A DNA stretch of 64,000 nt, taken from positions 124,001 to 188,000 of the forward strand of contig CAJNDS010002791.1 in assembly GCA_905221605.1 (NCBI GenBank), in the 5' to 3' direction. Source of the stretch: Symbiodinium natans (taxonomy: Eukaryota > Sar > Dinophyceae > Suessiales > Symbiodiniaceae). The notes below the pieces were generated by a model. That model was not told where the DNA came from. It did not search any database and was given only the letters and a program-made list of their open reading frames with translations. Of the stretch, positions 34,901 to 46,900 are shown in pieces. A program made the translations under genes and the position numbers. Position 1 is the stretch's first letter. Each line of letters opens with the position of its first letter.

Positions 34901-37900
34901 CAGAAGAGCCTCCGAACTTGGGGGTCATATGCCCTGTATTATGCTGCTATAACTCCTGTTATGGTAGCATGAACCCCAAACCCTAAACCCCAAACCACAA
35001 ACCCCAAACCCTAACCCCCCCCCCCCCCAAGGTGCAGCAGCTTCAAGCCAGTGACTCAGCGTTCGCGGCTGTCTTGGAGTCACTTGGGAGCCCAGTTGGG
35101 ATGTTTAGGTTTTAGGGTTTAGGGTTTAGGGTTACTAGCAGTCCTTAGCAGCAGGTTTAAGGTTCCCCAACCACAAGAATGGTACCGTTGTTAGAATATG
35201 GTTGCCGAGCTACCAAGGTCGGGTGCGGTAGTGGCCTGGGGATCCCGTTTTTCTGGCGGTGATTGCGAACACGTACGGGAGCAACTGACCCAGGTGAAGA
35301 CTCTCGGGCTTAAATGGGTTTAGGGTTTAGGGTGATATTAGGGGTCCCCTTACTTTCGTAGACTCCCAAAATGGAATGAACCTTAGCCGGGTTTTAGGGT
35401 TTAGGGTTTCTTTTAGGGTTTAGGGTCTAGGGTGTTTTTGGTTCATGGACCTAGTAGGAATTATAGTAGTAGTATAGGGCCTATGATCCCAAATTATTGT
35501 TGGGGTTCAATGGGTCTCCACTTCGAGGTTCATGGTACTTCTTAACCAGTTATGACCGTACTTATAACTGTACTTATAACCATATTAGGGCTTATCAGTG
35601 GGTTATAAGTACAGTTATTAGTGGTTATTAAGTACCTAAACCCTAAACCCTAAACCCTAAACCCTAAACCCTAAACCCTAAACCCTAAACTCAGTTGGTT
35701 AATGAGTGCCATGAACCTCCAAGTAAGGACGATCCACGCCAGCCATCTAGCCTTCGCTGCGTTGAAGGAGGACGGCTCTGTGCCTCGGGGGCGAAATGAA
35801 CCCTAAACGGGTTTAGGGTTTAGGGTTTAGGGTTTAGGGCTCAGCCCTTTAGGGTTTAGGGTTTAGGGTTTCGGGTTCAGGGTTTAGGGTTTAGGGTTTA
35901 GGGTTTAGGGTTTAGGGTTCCTTAAGGGGAATTACAGTAGTATAGGGTATGTGACCCCCCCCCCCCCCCCATTTTAGGGGCTCATTGCGTGCCCAAGGTT
36001 GTAGCTTGGGGGCACGGCCGCTTTGGAGGCGACTCCGCTGCTGTCCAAGATCAGCTCCAGAACCTTGGGGCCCTAAACCCTAAGCCCTAAACAATAAATC
36101 CTAGACCCCAAACCCGTAAAAGTTGGGTCAGTATACCGATGCAGCATGCCCTATGCTACTCTACTTCCTTTTTACAGGTAAGGATGAGTCATATACCCCA
36201 TGCTACTCCTAATATGAATCATAAACCGTTTTAAGCTTTCTTGGGTCCCCCAGGAACGTCGCAAGCATCAAAGCCTGCCACAGCGCGTTTGCGGCGATCC
36301 GCCACGCTGCCTGGGCCTTCTTTTAGAAGCCTTGACGTGTGCCTTTTGTTCACACAGAAGAACTCCTCAGAGTGACCTTGTCAGAAATTTCCGATGACAC
36401 GCTTATACTGGTATGTGAATTTTCTGGCTAGTTTTTCTACATTTCTATACTATGATGTTTTCATAGTATACTACTACATTACTATGCTACTTTTGTATTC
36501 ATACTAGCATATTTCTAACTTTTTTGTCCATGAAGGATGGTTCGGGTGTAGCCTGGGGTGACCTGCGCTATGCTGGCGACTGCAGCGCCGTGCAGGATCA
36601 GATGGTCGATTTGAAGCTCGGTTGGCCTGTGGGCTTAGGGTTTGGGGTTTAGGGTTAGGTTGTTCCTCACTTGGGTATATCAGAGAGACCCTGTATGCTG
36701 AATATCTTGCGTGTGTTGGTTTATCAGGGGGACCTTTTAGTACCATTTCTCCTTGTTTGGGTTGAACAAAGACGACCCTATTTAAGCAATGTCCTTATTT
36801 GGATTTATGAGGGGGGCCCTATATACCTATTTTGCTTTTACAAAGGGGTTTTTGGTGGCCTAAACCCGAAACCCTGTATACTTTATTTTCCCTAAACCCT
36901 AAACCCTAAACCCTAAACCCTAAACCCTAAACCCTAAACCGAAAAAGGGGGTGTTTGGTGACCCAGGAAAGGGCTCCAGTCAACTCGCGGCGCTTTCGCG
37001 GGACTCCGGGACGTCGGCTCTGTCGTCGCCAGAGGCAGATTATTGACTGTTGTTTCTTGGGTTTCTAGGGCTTATGGGGCTTATAGGGCTTAGGGTTTAG
37101 GGTTTAGGGTTTAGGGTTTGGGGTTTGGGGTTTAGGGTTTAGGGTTTAGGGTTTAGGGCTAGGCTTTAGGGTTTATGGGTTTAGGGGTTAGGGTTCAGGG
37201 GCTAGTGAATCACCAGTCTGATTGCTTCCTCGGCTCAAACGACCGGCTCAGGTGACGTGGGGTAATCCCAGCTGCGGTGGCGACAGCAGCAGCGTCCGGG
37301 CGCTGCTGACAGACGTGCGGCAGCTCCAAGGGAACCAGTTCCTTGGGGACCAATTTGGACCCGAAGATTTTGGGGTCATATACCCTATTGCTACTATAAC
37401 TTCCTTTTCAGGTAATGTGAACCCTAAACCCTCAAATTTTGGGTCCTTTACCCTTTGCTACTACAATTCCCTTTTAGGTAATATGAACCATATACGATAT
37501 GATACTATACTTGCTGTTTAGGTAATATGAACCACAGACCCTCTTAAGGTTCATTTGGTCACCCAGGTTCGCCTTTGCTGCTCTGCGAGGTGATGGAAGC
37601 GTAGTGACTTGGGGAGATGTGTCGTTTCCGGGTCATTGTTGAAAATCATTTTACATGTTTTATGAATGCTTAAATTCATTAGGCTTTAAGCAGGGTGGCC
37701 ACGGTTCGTGCACGGTTCGGTTCTAACGGTTCGATTCCACGGTTCGCACGGTTCCTAATATTGGGTTTAGGGTTTAGGGGTACCTCATTGGGGTGTTATT
37801 ATAACCCCCCCCCCCTATTATCGTAAACCCTAAACCCTAAACCTGAAACCCTAAACCCTGCACCCTAAACCCTAAAGCCTAAGCCTTAAACCCTGAACCC

Positions 37901-40900
37901 TAAACTTTAAAACCTGAACCTTAAACTCTAAATCTAAACCCTAAACCCTAAACCTTATAAACCCTAAACCCTAAGCCCTAAACCCTAAACTAAGTGAGGG
38001 GTCGCTTCCGTCGAGCGACAGACCCCGAACGCTCGGCCCAGGGCCTTACAGCCGGAGCGCCCAAGCGAAAAGAGAAACGGAAAAGGTGAGGGTTAAGCCT
38101 CACCGTCTGTCCTGGACAGGCCAACGGACATCGGCCTTTTTTACGACAACGTCAGTACTCGGCTAAGGGATGGCCGGCACCCAGACCACCTTGAGCGTCG
38201 CTAAAGTGCAGGGCCCCCCCCCGGCAGCCCCCTGAGGCTGGTTGCTCAATTTTGGGTCAGACCCTGGCCCGAGCCGTTTCTGGGGTCCCGAGGCCAAGGG
38301 CTTCAGAGCCCCGCCCCAGGATCCCATTCCAAACAGGGCATCGGGCCAAGGCCCCGTGCCAAGGCCCGGAGCCCAGGCGCCAAGGGCCCGCGGGCCAAGG
38401 GGTCCCTGGCCCCCAACCCAAGGGCCTCCCGCTCCAAGACCGCCCCTCAAAAGACCCGCAACGACAACGAAGTGTGAAGAAGCGCTGCCAAGAGGGGCGG
38501 GGTTCAGGGCCGGAAGGGCCCGGGTTCAGGGCTAGAGGAAGGCCCCCCGCGCCAAAGGGCCCCCGGGCGAAGAGGGCCGTACCATCAATGAAATTTTTTT
38601 TACACGGGAAGCGATGGTTTTGCGCACCCCTCCATTTTACACCAGAAGCGCCAGGAAAGCCCAGGAAGCCCACAAGAGGCGCCAAGAGCCACCAAAAGGC
38701 CCCCTAAAAGAAGGGGGACCACAAGATTTGTCCGTGCCCACAATGACAAATGCGATTTTTGAATATTGAAAACGATGGTTTTAGCCGCAATGAAACATGT
38801 TATTTTTTAGTACTGAAATCGATGGTTTTGGGCACCCCTCCATTTCACCCCAAAAGACCAGCAAAGCCCCAGGAAGCCCCCAAATCAGCAAGGGCCTCTA
38901 CGGGCCCTGACGTGCCGAAGGCCCGAAAAGGGCCGAGGCTACCCCGAACCCCAGCTTAAACCCTAACAACCCTGCGAAGGCCTTCAAGCAAATAAGGGCC
39001 TCTACGGGCCCTAACGTGCCGAAGGCCCGAAAAGGGCCGAGGCTACCCCGAACCCCAGCTTAAACCCTAGCGATTGAAATGCTCATTGGCGAAAAAACTA
39101 GAAGGTCCGAACAAGGCCCCGAAAAACCCCAAGAGCCACCAAAAGGCTTCAAAAGGCTTCCAAAAGGCCCCCTAAAAGAAGGGGGACCCCAGGATGCCCG
39201 TACCCGCAATGAAAAATGCGATTTTTTGGTTCTGAAATCGATGGTTTTTTCCTTCATTTTACCCCGGAAGGGCCAGGAAAGCCCCCAGGAAGCCCCCAAA
39301 AGGCCCCAAGAGCCACCAAAAGGCTTGAGGCCCTTAAAGAAGGGGAATGCAGGAGCAGGCACAAAGGGTTTCCTTGACCTTCAAATAAATAGGGGCCTCT
39401 ACGGGCCCTGACACGCCGAAGGCCCGAAAAGGGCCGAGGCTACCCCCAACCCCAGCTTAAACCCTAACAGTGCAACTTTAAAAACATCAAAGCAAGCATC
39501 AGAGCACAAGAAAATAAATTCCATAAGCCCTAAACCCTAATAGAGTATAGTTTGGGTGGCCGGGGTGGGTTGACGGGCAACGCGAGCGCGCGGCCCGGGG
39601 TGTTTCACACCCGAGCGCGCGCCCTCCCCTGACACACCCTAAACCCAAAACCCTAAACCCTAAACCCTAAACCCTAAACCCTAAACCCTAAACCCTAAAC
39701 CCTAAACCCTAAACCCTAAACCCTAAACCCTAAACCCTAAACCTTTCTTGCGGGGAAGAGGCGCGGCACAAAAAGTCACCTTTTTTGAGGTGCTTGGGGC
39801 TGGGGAGGCCCCAAAAAAGTGACTTTTTGTGCCGGGCTCTTGCGGGGAAGAGGCGCGGCACAAAAAGTCACAGGTGCTTGGGGCTGGGCAGGCCCAGAAA
39901 AGGTGACTTTTTGTGCCAGACTGTTGCGGGGAAGAGGCACGGCTCAAAAAGTCACCTTTTTTGAGGTGCTTGGGGCTGGGCAGGCCCAAAAAAGGTGACT
40001 TTTTGTGTCGGGCTCTTGCGGAAAAGAGAGGCGCGGCAAAAAAAAATCACCTTTTTTGCCGGGCTCTTGCGGGGAAGAGGCGCGGCACAAAAAGTCACCT
40101 TTTTTGAGGTGCTTGGGGCTGGGCAGGCCCAGAAAAGGTGACTTTTTGTGCCGGGCTGTTGCGGGGAAGAGGCACGGCACAAAAAGTAACCTTTTTTGAG
40201 GTGCTTGGGGCTGGGCAGGCCCAAAAAAGTTGACTTTTTGTGCCGGGCTCTTGCGAAAAAGAGGCGCAGCACAAAAAGTCACCTTTTTTGAGGTGCTTGG
40301 GGCTGGGGAGGCCCAAAAAAGGTGACTTTTTGTGCCGGGCTCGGCGCGACACAAATGGGCAGGCCCCAAGGGTGTATGTATGTATATCTATATATATATA
40401 TATATAAAACCCTTTATAAACCATAATTCCTCAACCCTGCGTTCGCCCGCCTCGTCAGGTTTTGTCCAGCAGGGGCAGGCCTTACGCCTGCCCCTGCTGT
40501 CGTTTCGCGTCGTTTGCTTTTTCACTATAAGTTTCGGGTTTAATTATGAACCCTTTCCGGTTCGGTTTTCTACGGTTCGTGTCCGGTATGGTTCGCTCCC
40601 TGTTCGGTTCTTACACGGTTCGGTTCCTACGGTTCCGGTTTCCCGGTTCGCGGTTTGGTTTTATGGTCATCCTGTTTAAGTAGCACAAAACCCCTACATA
40701 AGAAGGCCTTTGGGCCCAAATACACTAAGATAGGAGCGCCTTAGAGACTTGGGGAAACTCGATAAGGAGCAAACCTGATAGCTTTTAAATAGTACCCAAC
40801 AATCTTGTTAGCCAAGCAGTACCCTTTACCCTTTTTTGGGTTTCTGGGTTCCCTCGTAAACTAACCAACCAAAAACGGGTGCCCTTATTGTAAGATATAC

Positions 40901-43900
40901 AGGTTTGGAGGAGACTGCAGGTTTGGGGGAAAACCCTAAACCCTTTTTAAGGGCCATCCGAGGTTCGGAGGAGATTGCAGTTCACAGGAGGAGCAGCTGC
41001 GAGATGTGCGGGAGATTCAGGCCAACGACCTGGCCTTTGCAGCAATCCGTGCGGATGGCTGCATTGTAACTTGGGGCCATCCGAATCTCCTCTGGTCCAG
41101 CAACGGTTCGCTGACCTCTAGGGCTTAGGGTTTAGGGTTTAGGGTTTAGGGTTTAGGGTTTAGGGTTAGCCTCAAAAATTGCCCAAAAGCCTTATATAGA
41201 AAGGCCTTTGAACCCATATACCCTAAAGTACGAGTCCTGAGAGCTTTGGGGTACAAGCAACAACCCAGAGGGGGAGGGAAAGTAAGATACAAATTCTTGT
41301 TTTTTTTTCCAGTCTTGTTGTGATCTTGGGTTCCCGGTTGCTAGGGCCCTTACCCCCCCACTTCCTCTTGGCCCCCTAGGTTCCTTGCAGAGGCCGCAGC
41401 CTGAAATTTACAGGGTTTAGGGTTTAGGGTGAAGGGTTTAGGGTTTAGGGCTTAGGGTTTAGGGTTTAGGGTTTAGGGTGGGTCGGGTTGCCAAACGCCA
41501 GTCCCACCAGGAATGGTGGTGGTGGCCACGTCTTCCCACGGCCTCCGACTTTGGCATAGGTTTCGGGCGATGGACAAACATGGCGTCCTTGAGTTTTTGG
41601 AATCAAGGTGCACGGTGCAAGGTGTCCACAGGGTTTAGGGTTTCGGGTTTCGGGTTTAGGGTGCAAGGTTTCCTTAGGGTGTAGGGTTTAGGGCTGCATC
41701 GCTGACCTTATTCCTTCAGGTCTCTCAGCGTTGGGTTCTTAAGCACTCTAGTAACCTATATGGTCCTATATGGGGGTTTCCGAAACTATGGGTACCCTGT
41801 TTAGGGGTCCCTTCAAGGGGATTCTATACTATTTGGGGTGCAAAAAGGGGGTTCCGCTGTTTTGGGAAATGCCACAGGCCCTTGGGGTTTCGAGAGTAAG
41901 CTGTAGACATGTCAGTGCTGCTTCCACGGCAGCAGCTGCGCCTGCCAAGTTTATGAAGATCCCCAGCCCGCCGGTGGTCAAGGGACATTTTAGTTTAGGG
42001 TTTGGGTTTTCGGGTTTTGGGTTTAGGGCCTGAAACTCCCCAAAAAAAGCGAACCTCAGGAATTCTCTTCTTTTTTTGTTTGGGGGGGGGGGAGGGGGCT
42101 TGTTATGCCCTCTAATGAAATCCAGAGTGACAAAGTACACATAGCCAAACACGTAAACCCAAACCATAAAGCCCTAACACATAAGCCCACCCATTTCTTG
42201 GCCCACCTAAATCCTAAACCCTGAGACGGGTAGAACAGAAGTGTTGTGGGTTTACGGCCTAGACAGGCCCGGAAACCCAAAACCCTGAGCCCTAAACCCT
42301 AAACCCATCATACTACCCAAATGTGTAATCCTCAAAGGGTAACCTTTGGTTTCCCCTTGGAGGTTGGAAAGTAGGCCGTGCCGAGGGTGTAGGACTTTCA
42401 GGCTCCAAGTGTCGTTTAGGGTCTAGGGTTTACTGTTTAGGGTTTAGGGTGTTAGGGTTTAGGGTTTAGGGTTTAGGGTTTAGGGTTTAGGGTTGAGGGT
42501 TTCTGGGCTTGTACAACCCTTGGGGGCCAGATGAGTCCCAGAATTGGGGACGTATACCCTAAGCTACTATAATTCTCTTTAAGGTGTATGATCCATAAGC
42601 CCTTTTAAGGTTCATGTGGTCCCCCAGGACGCTCCACCTAGACCTCCAGCTTCATTGAACGAAGCGCCAGCGCGAATTCTTTTTGGTTTAGGGTTTAGGG
42701 TTTAGGGTTTAGGGTTTAGGGTTTTTAGGGTTTAGGGTTTAGGGTTTAGGGTTTAGGGTTTAGGGTTTAGGGTTTAGGGTTTAGGGTTTAGGGTTTAGGG
42801 TTTAGGGTTTAGGGTTTAGGGTTTAGGGTTTAGGGTTTAGGGTTTAGGGTTTAGGGTTTAGGGTTTAGGTGGCGCCGATATTGGCCCGCTGGCAGAGCAG
42901 GGTGTGGAGCTTTTTGGCTTCAGACCAGACCCACAGCACTATTTTGACTACCACCACAGCAATGGCAGAGACTTTACGAATACACCTGCTCAGTGGCCCG
43001 CGCAACATCAGCACGGCACTCATGTACTCATTTGCACAGCGTGCCGATACCACCGTGGTCGATGAGCCACTCTATGCCCACTATCTTAAAGTGACAGGCT
43101 TAGACCATCCTGGCCGTGATGAGGTATTGGCAGTCCAGGAAAACGATGGGCAGCAGGTAGTAGACAAAGAGGTCATGGCAGGCTGGCCCCGCCCCGTTGT
43201 CTTTTTCAAGCACATTGCCAAGCAATTCATTGACATTGACCCGGCCTTTCTGCTCGATGGCAAAGTGCTCTTTCTCATTAGAGAGCCAGACCAGATGCTT
43301 AGCTCATTCATTGAGCAGGTGCCCAACCCAACGCTGCAGGAGACTGCTTTGAAGGAACAGTGGGAGCTGGCCGAGTGGTTGCAGGCACAGGGGCAACGGC
43401 CTCTGGTACTCGACTCTAAGACTCTAAGTCGCTGCTTTTGCAACCCGAAGAGACCATGACCCGGCTGTGCGCGGCTCTGGGTATCTCCTTTGACCCGGCC
43501 ATGCTACACTGGGAGGCTGGCGCACGCCCCGAAGACGGCATCTGGGCACCCTACTGGTACAGTAATGTGCACAAGAGTACCGGCTTTGGCAACTACAAAA
43601 GAAAAGAGGTGACCATAGAAGAGCGCTTGCAACCCTTGCTGGCGCAGTGCAAGGACTATTACCAACGCTTAGCCCAATTTTCCCTATAACATGATAGACT
43701 GGAACAACAGACCCGATCCCAAACTTCCAAGATCTGAATAGATGGAATAGATGGACATTTGTATGACCGTGAGGAGGCCAAAATCTCTGTCTTTGACTTG
43801 TGGTGCAGGGCGGTGATGCCGTTTGGGAGGGCATCCCTCAGGCACACATCCGCATGACGCTCACACGGGGCAAAAAGGTGACCTCTGGCATGAGCGCCCA

Positions 43901-46900
43901 CTGGAACCAGTACGGCTGCTCACTCATCTTTGTCATAGTTGGGTAACATTTTACATTTCTAAGGGTACTTAAACCCAATAAGGAATAAACATTTAAATTT
44001 TGAATACTATCCCAACAATGAACAAGTCATTGGGGTACTATCATCCCTATGAAGGACTGTATAATCCCGAGTTTTGAGTTTGGGCTTGGTACATCTAGCT
44101 TCTTGGTGAAGGTACATGAAGGACCAAGGACCCTAAACCCTAAAAACCTAAACCCTACTCCAAGCTCGGTAAATTCACGCGTCATTCACTTCTTGCTTTC
44201 CTTGTAATTTACTTCGCTTGTTCACTTCGTTATAATATTAATACGGGCCAGTTAATGAGAATAGAATGTTGGGCCCGTACTTCGTTCACAATATTCGCAC
44301 GGCATTCATGCGTCTTTTCATTCCTTATAATCCCGTGTGAATATTATTCTCTTCGTACTTTCTCTAATTCCCCCGTGCGATAATAATATACTAATAATGC
44401 ACGGGATAATAGGGGAGAAAGAGAACGCTATGCACGCGTCTTATAATGAATGCGCGTGCGTGAACATACCGCAGTAATACTATTATATTGGGTTCTTAGT
44501 GGCTTGGAAACAGAGGTTGGGTGTTACGTTCACACATTCACTCCATTTCGTGCTTACATTCACTACGTTCATTTCATTACAAATGTAGTTCATGTATTCA
44601 CTTCCCTTTTAGTACTATAGGATTATACGGGAGATTGGTTGACGCACCACTATTATTGAAGGTGGAAAAAGGGCAAAGGATTACTATTATTCATACGGGC
44701 TATTATTTAGTTCATTAGACGCCCGTCCTTACAAGATAATTATAATAAAGGGGAAAGAGGATAATGGTGTACTTCACTCACTGTTTTCGTTCGTGTGTTT
44801 AAAGAGTGCGTTCATGTACTATATTCTAAGGCGTTGTAAAGAATAAAATGATGCACGAAAGCCGAAATAATATAATGAACGCAGCATTTACACGATTTTA
44901 ATGCGTACACGTGACAGTAAATTTAATATGAAACGAATGAATGAGTGAACGCATTAAAAGAACTGGAAATGAGTGTGAAAGGGACGCATTATTGGACGCG
45001 CTCACTCTGTTCCCCCGTTTTGTTAATAATAATATGAACCAGTTAATAACAATAGTAAAAGAGCGTATTATTAGGGGGTTTCTTGTTGCGTTCACGTGTT
45101 CATATGATTCGTGCGTACATTCATTACTTTCATTCCCTTACAATCATATTCACACTGTTCTCTTCACCAATCATCACAGGATACCAGTAGAAAAGAGGTG
45201 AAAGGTACGTCTCGCGCTTAGGGTTGGGTTTAGGGTTTAGGGTTTGGGGTTTGGGGTTTAGGGTTTAGGGTCTAGGGTTGGTGGAGGCTGCCACCAAGCC
45301 TTCTACCTGGCGACTGAGGCGATCGGGGGGGTGTTCCTTCTGTCGTTTTCTGTTGCTTGCGTTCGCTTGAGGGTTTAGGGTGCAGGGCTATGAGTGTCAT
45401 CAAAGTCACCCACAGATGTTTTTCGTTCTTCTCCCCTAAACCCTAAGCCCTAAGCCTAAGCCCCAAGCCCTAAGCCCTAAGCCCTAAACCCTAAACCCTA
45501 AACCCTAAACCCTAAACCCTAAGCCCTAAGCCTAAGCCCCAAGCCCTAAACCCTAAACCCTAAACCCTAAACCCTAAACCCTAACCCTATCCTTCGTAAA
45601 GCTGGATCCCTCTGAAGGAGCCAGAGGCAATACTTGACGTGCTTAGCGCGGAGGAGACAAAAATTGCCCGGGGCCACAGATGTTGAGGGTGACGTGCGTG
45701 GAGCCTTGGGATGTCCCCCCCGTTCTTCGAACAGTTCTTAATCGGCTAGTACCCCATATAGTGATAGTCGGGGCCTGATGAACAAGGTTTAGGGTTTAGG
45801 GTTTAGGGTTTAGGGTTTAGGGTTTAGGGATATCAGGACTACGGTTCAGGGTTTCATCCTTGTCTTATCTTCTCGGGGGTTGGGCGATTAGGTTAGCTTC
45901 TGGCGACTTTTAGAAAGTTTTTCGGTGTTGGGTTCAGGTATTGTGTTTGTAAGGGCTTTCAGGGTTTCAAGGACATATGCAGGGGGTTAAGGTTTAGGGA
46001 CAGTACTTACTCGTCTTCTTTTTTGATAAGGCGCCTGTTGTATCACTCTACGTATATCTAGGGGTTTGCCACCCTAAACCCTAGACTCTGAACCCTAAAC
46101 CCTCAACCTCCTCGTCCACGCCATGCTCTGAACGTGAGGCCCGAACCCTGAAACATAAACATTCCTCAGCTCCCATCCTTCGATCTCAGGGGTAGTTACA
46201 TGGGGCCTGGGACCCCCTACATGCACTCTAAAACTCAAGGGCCCAAAATTCCGAGACCCTTTAAAGAAGATAAGGGGCCATACTAAGAGACCATGTAACC
46301 CTAAACCCTAAACCCTAAACCCTAAACCCCAAACCCTGACTGCCCTGAGATTCGACCTGAGAAGCTTCGGGGTGCTACGCTTTTGTTCTCTTTGGGGGGG
46401 GGGATTTGCTTAAATTGTGTGCTATAGCCCCCAAAAGGCTCTGAGGACTCTGATTTGAGGGTTTTTGAGCCCAAAGGCCTTCTTATAAGAGGCTTTCGGG
46501 CTGTTTTGAGCCTAAGGGTAGTACAGTAGTTTATGGACAAGCTGAGGACTCGAATTTGAGGGTTTTTGAGCCCAAAGGCCTTCTTATAAGAGGCTTTCGG
46601 GTTGTTGGGGGGGCGGGCCAAGAATTCTGGCGAACTCCAGGCGGAACAACCAGTAGTGTATCAGCAGGTCGTGCCTTTTGAGCCTACGGGTAGTACAGTA
46701 GTTTATGGACAAGTAGTGGGTTCTCCTCGTTGGGGAAGTTTACCCGTAGATAACAGCCCACATGAAAATCTAAACAAGTTACATGGTCCCTGAATCTGGT
46801 CCCCTACCTCCCTTAAACGGTTCTGATATATGGGCCCTTGGGTTTTGCAGGGGGTATATAAGGGGTTGCCTTTGAGGGGCCCATACGAACGGACCATGCA

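Larger units (their letters stand above)
41129..42961. other. Telomere-rich spacer between the RCC1-like gene and the sulfotransferase-like remnant
   Basis: Contains degenerate TTTAGGG tracts, a family 4 element (42518-42628) and a short open island at 42629-42684 without recognised similarity. No gene was identified. Confidence 0.6.

Noticed and set aside
38163-38707. Overlapping proline/glycine-rich ORFs of up to 151 codons
   Set aside because: GC-rich repeats keep several frames open on both strands. No splice pattern or motif supports a gene.
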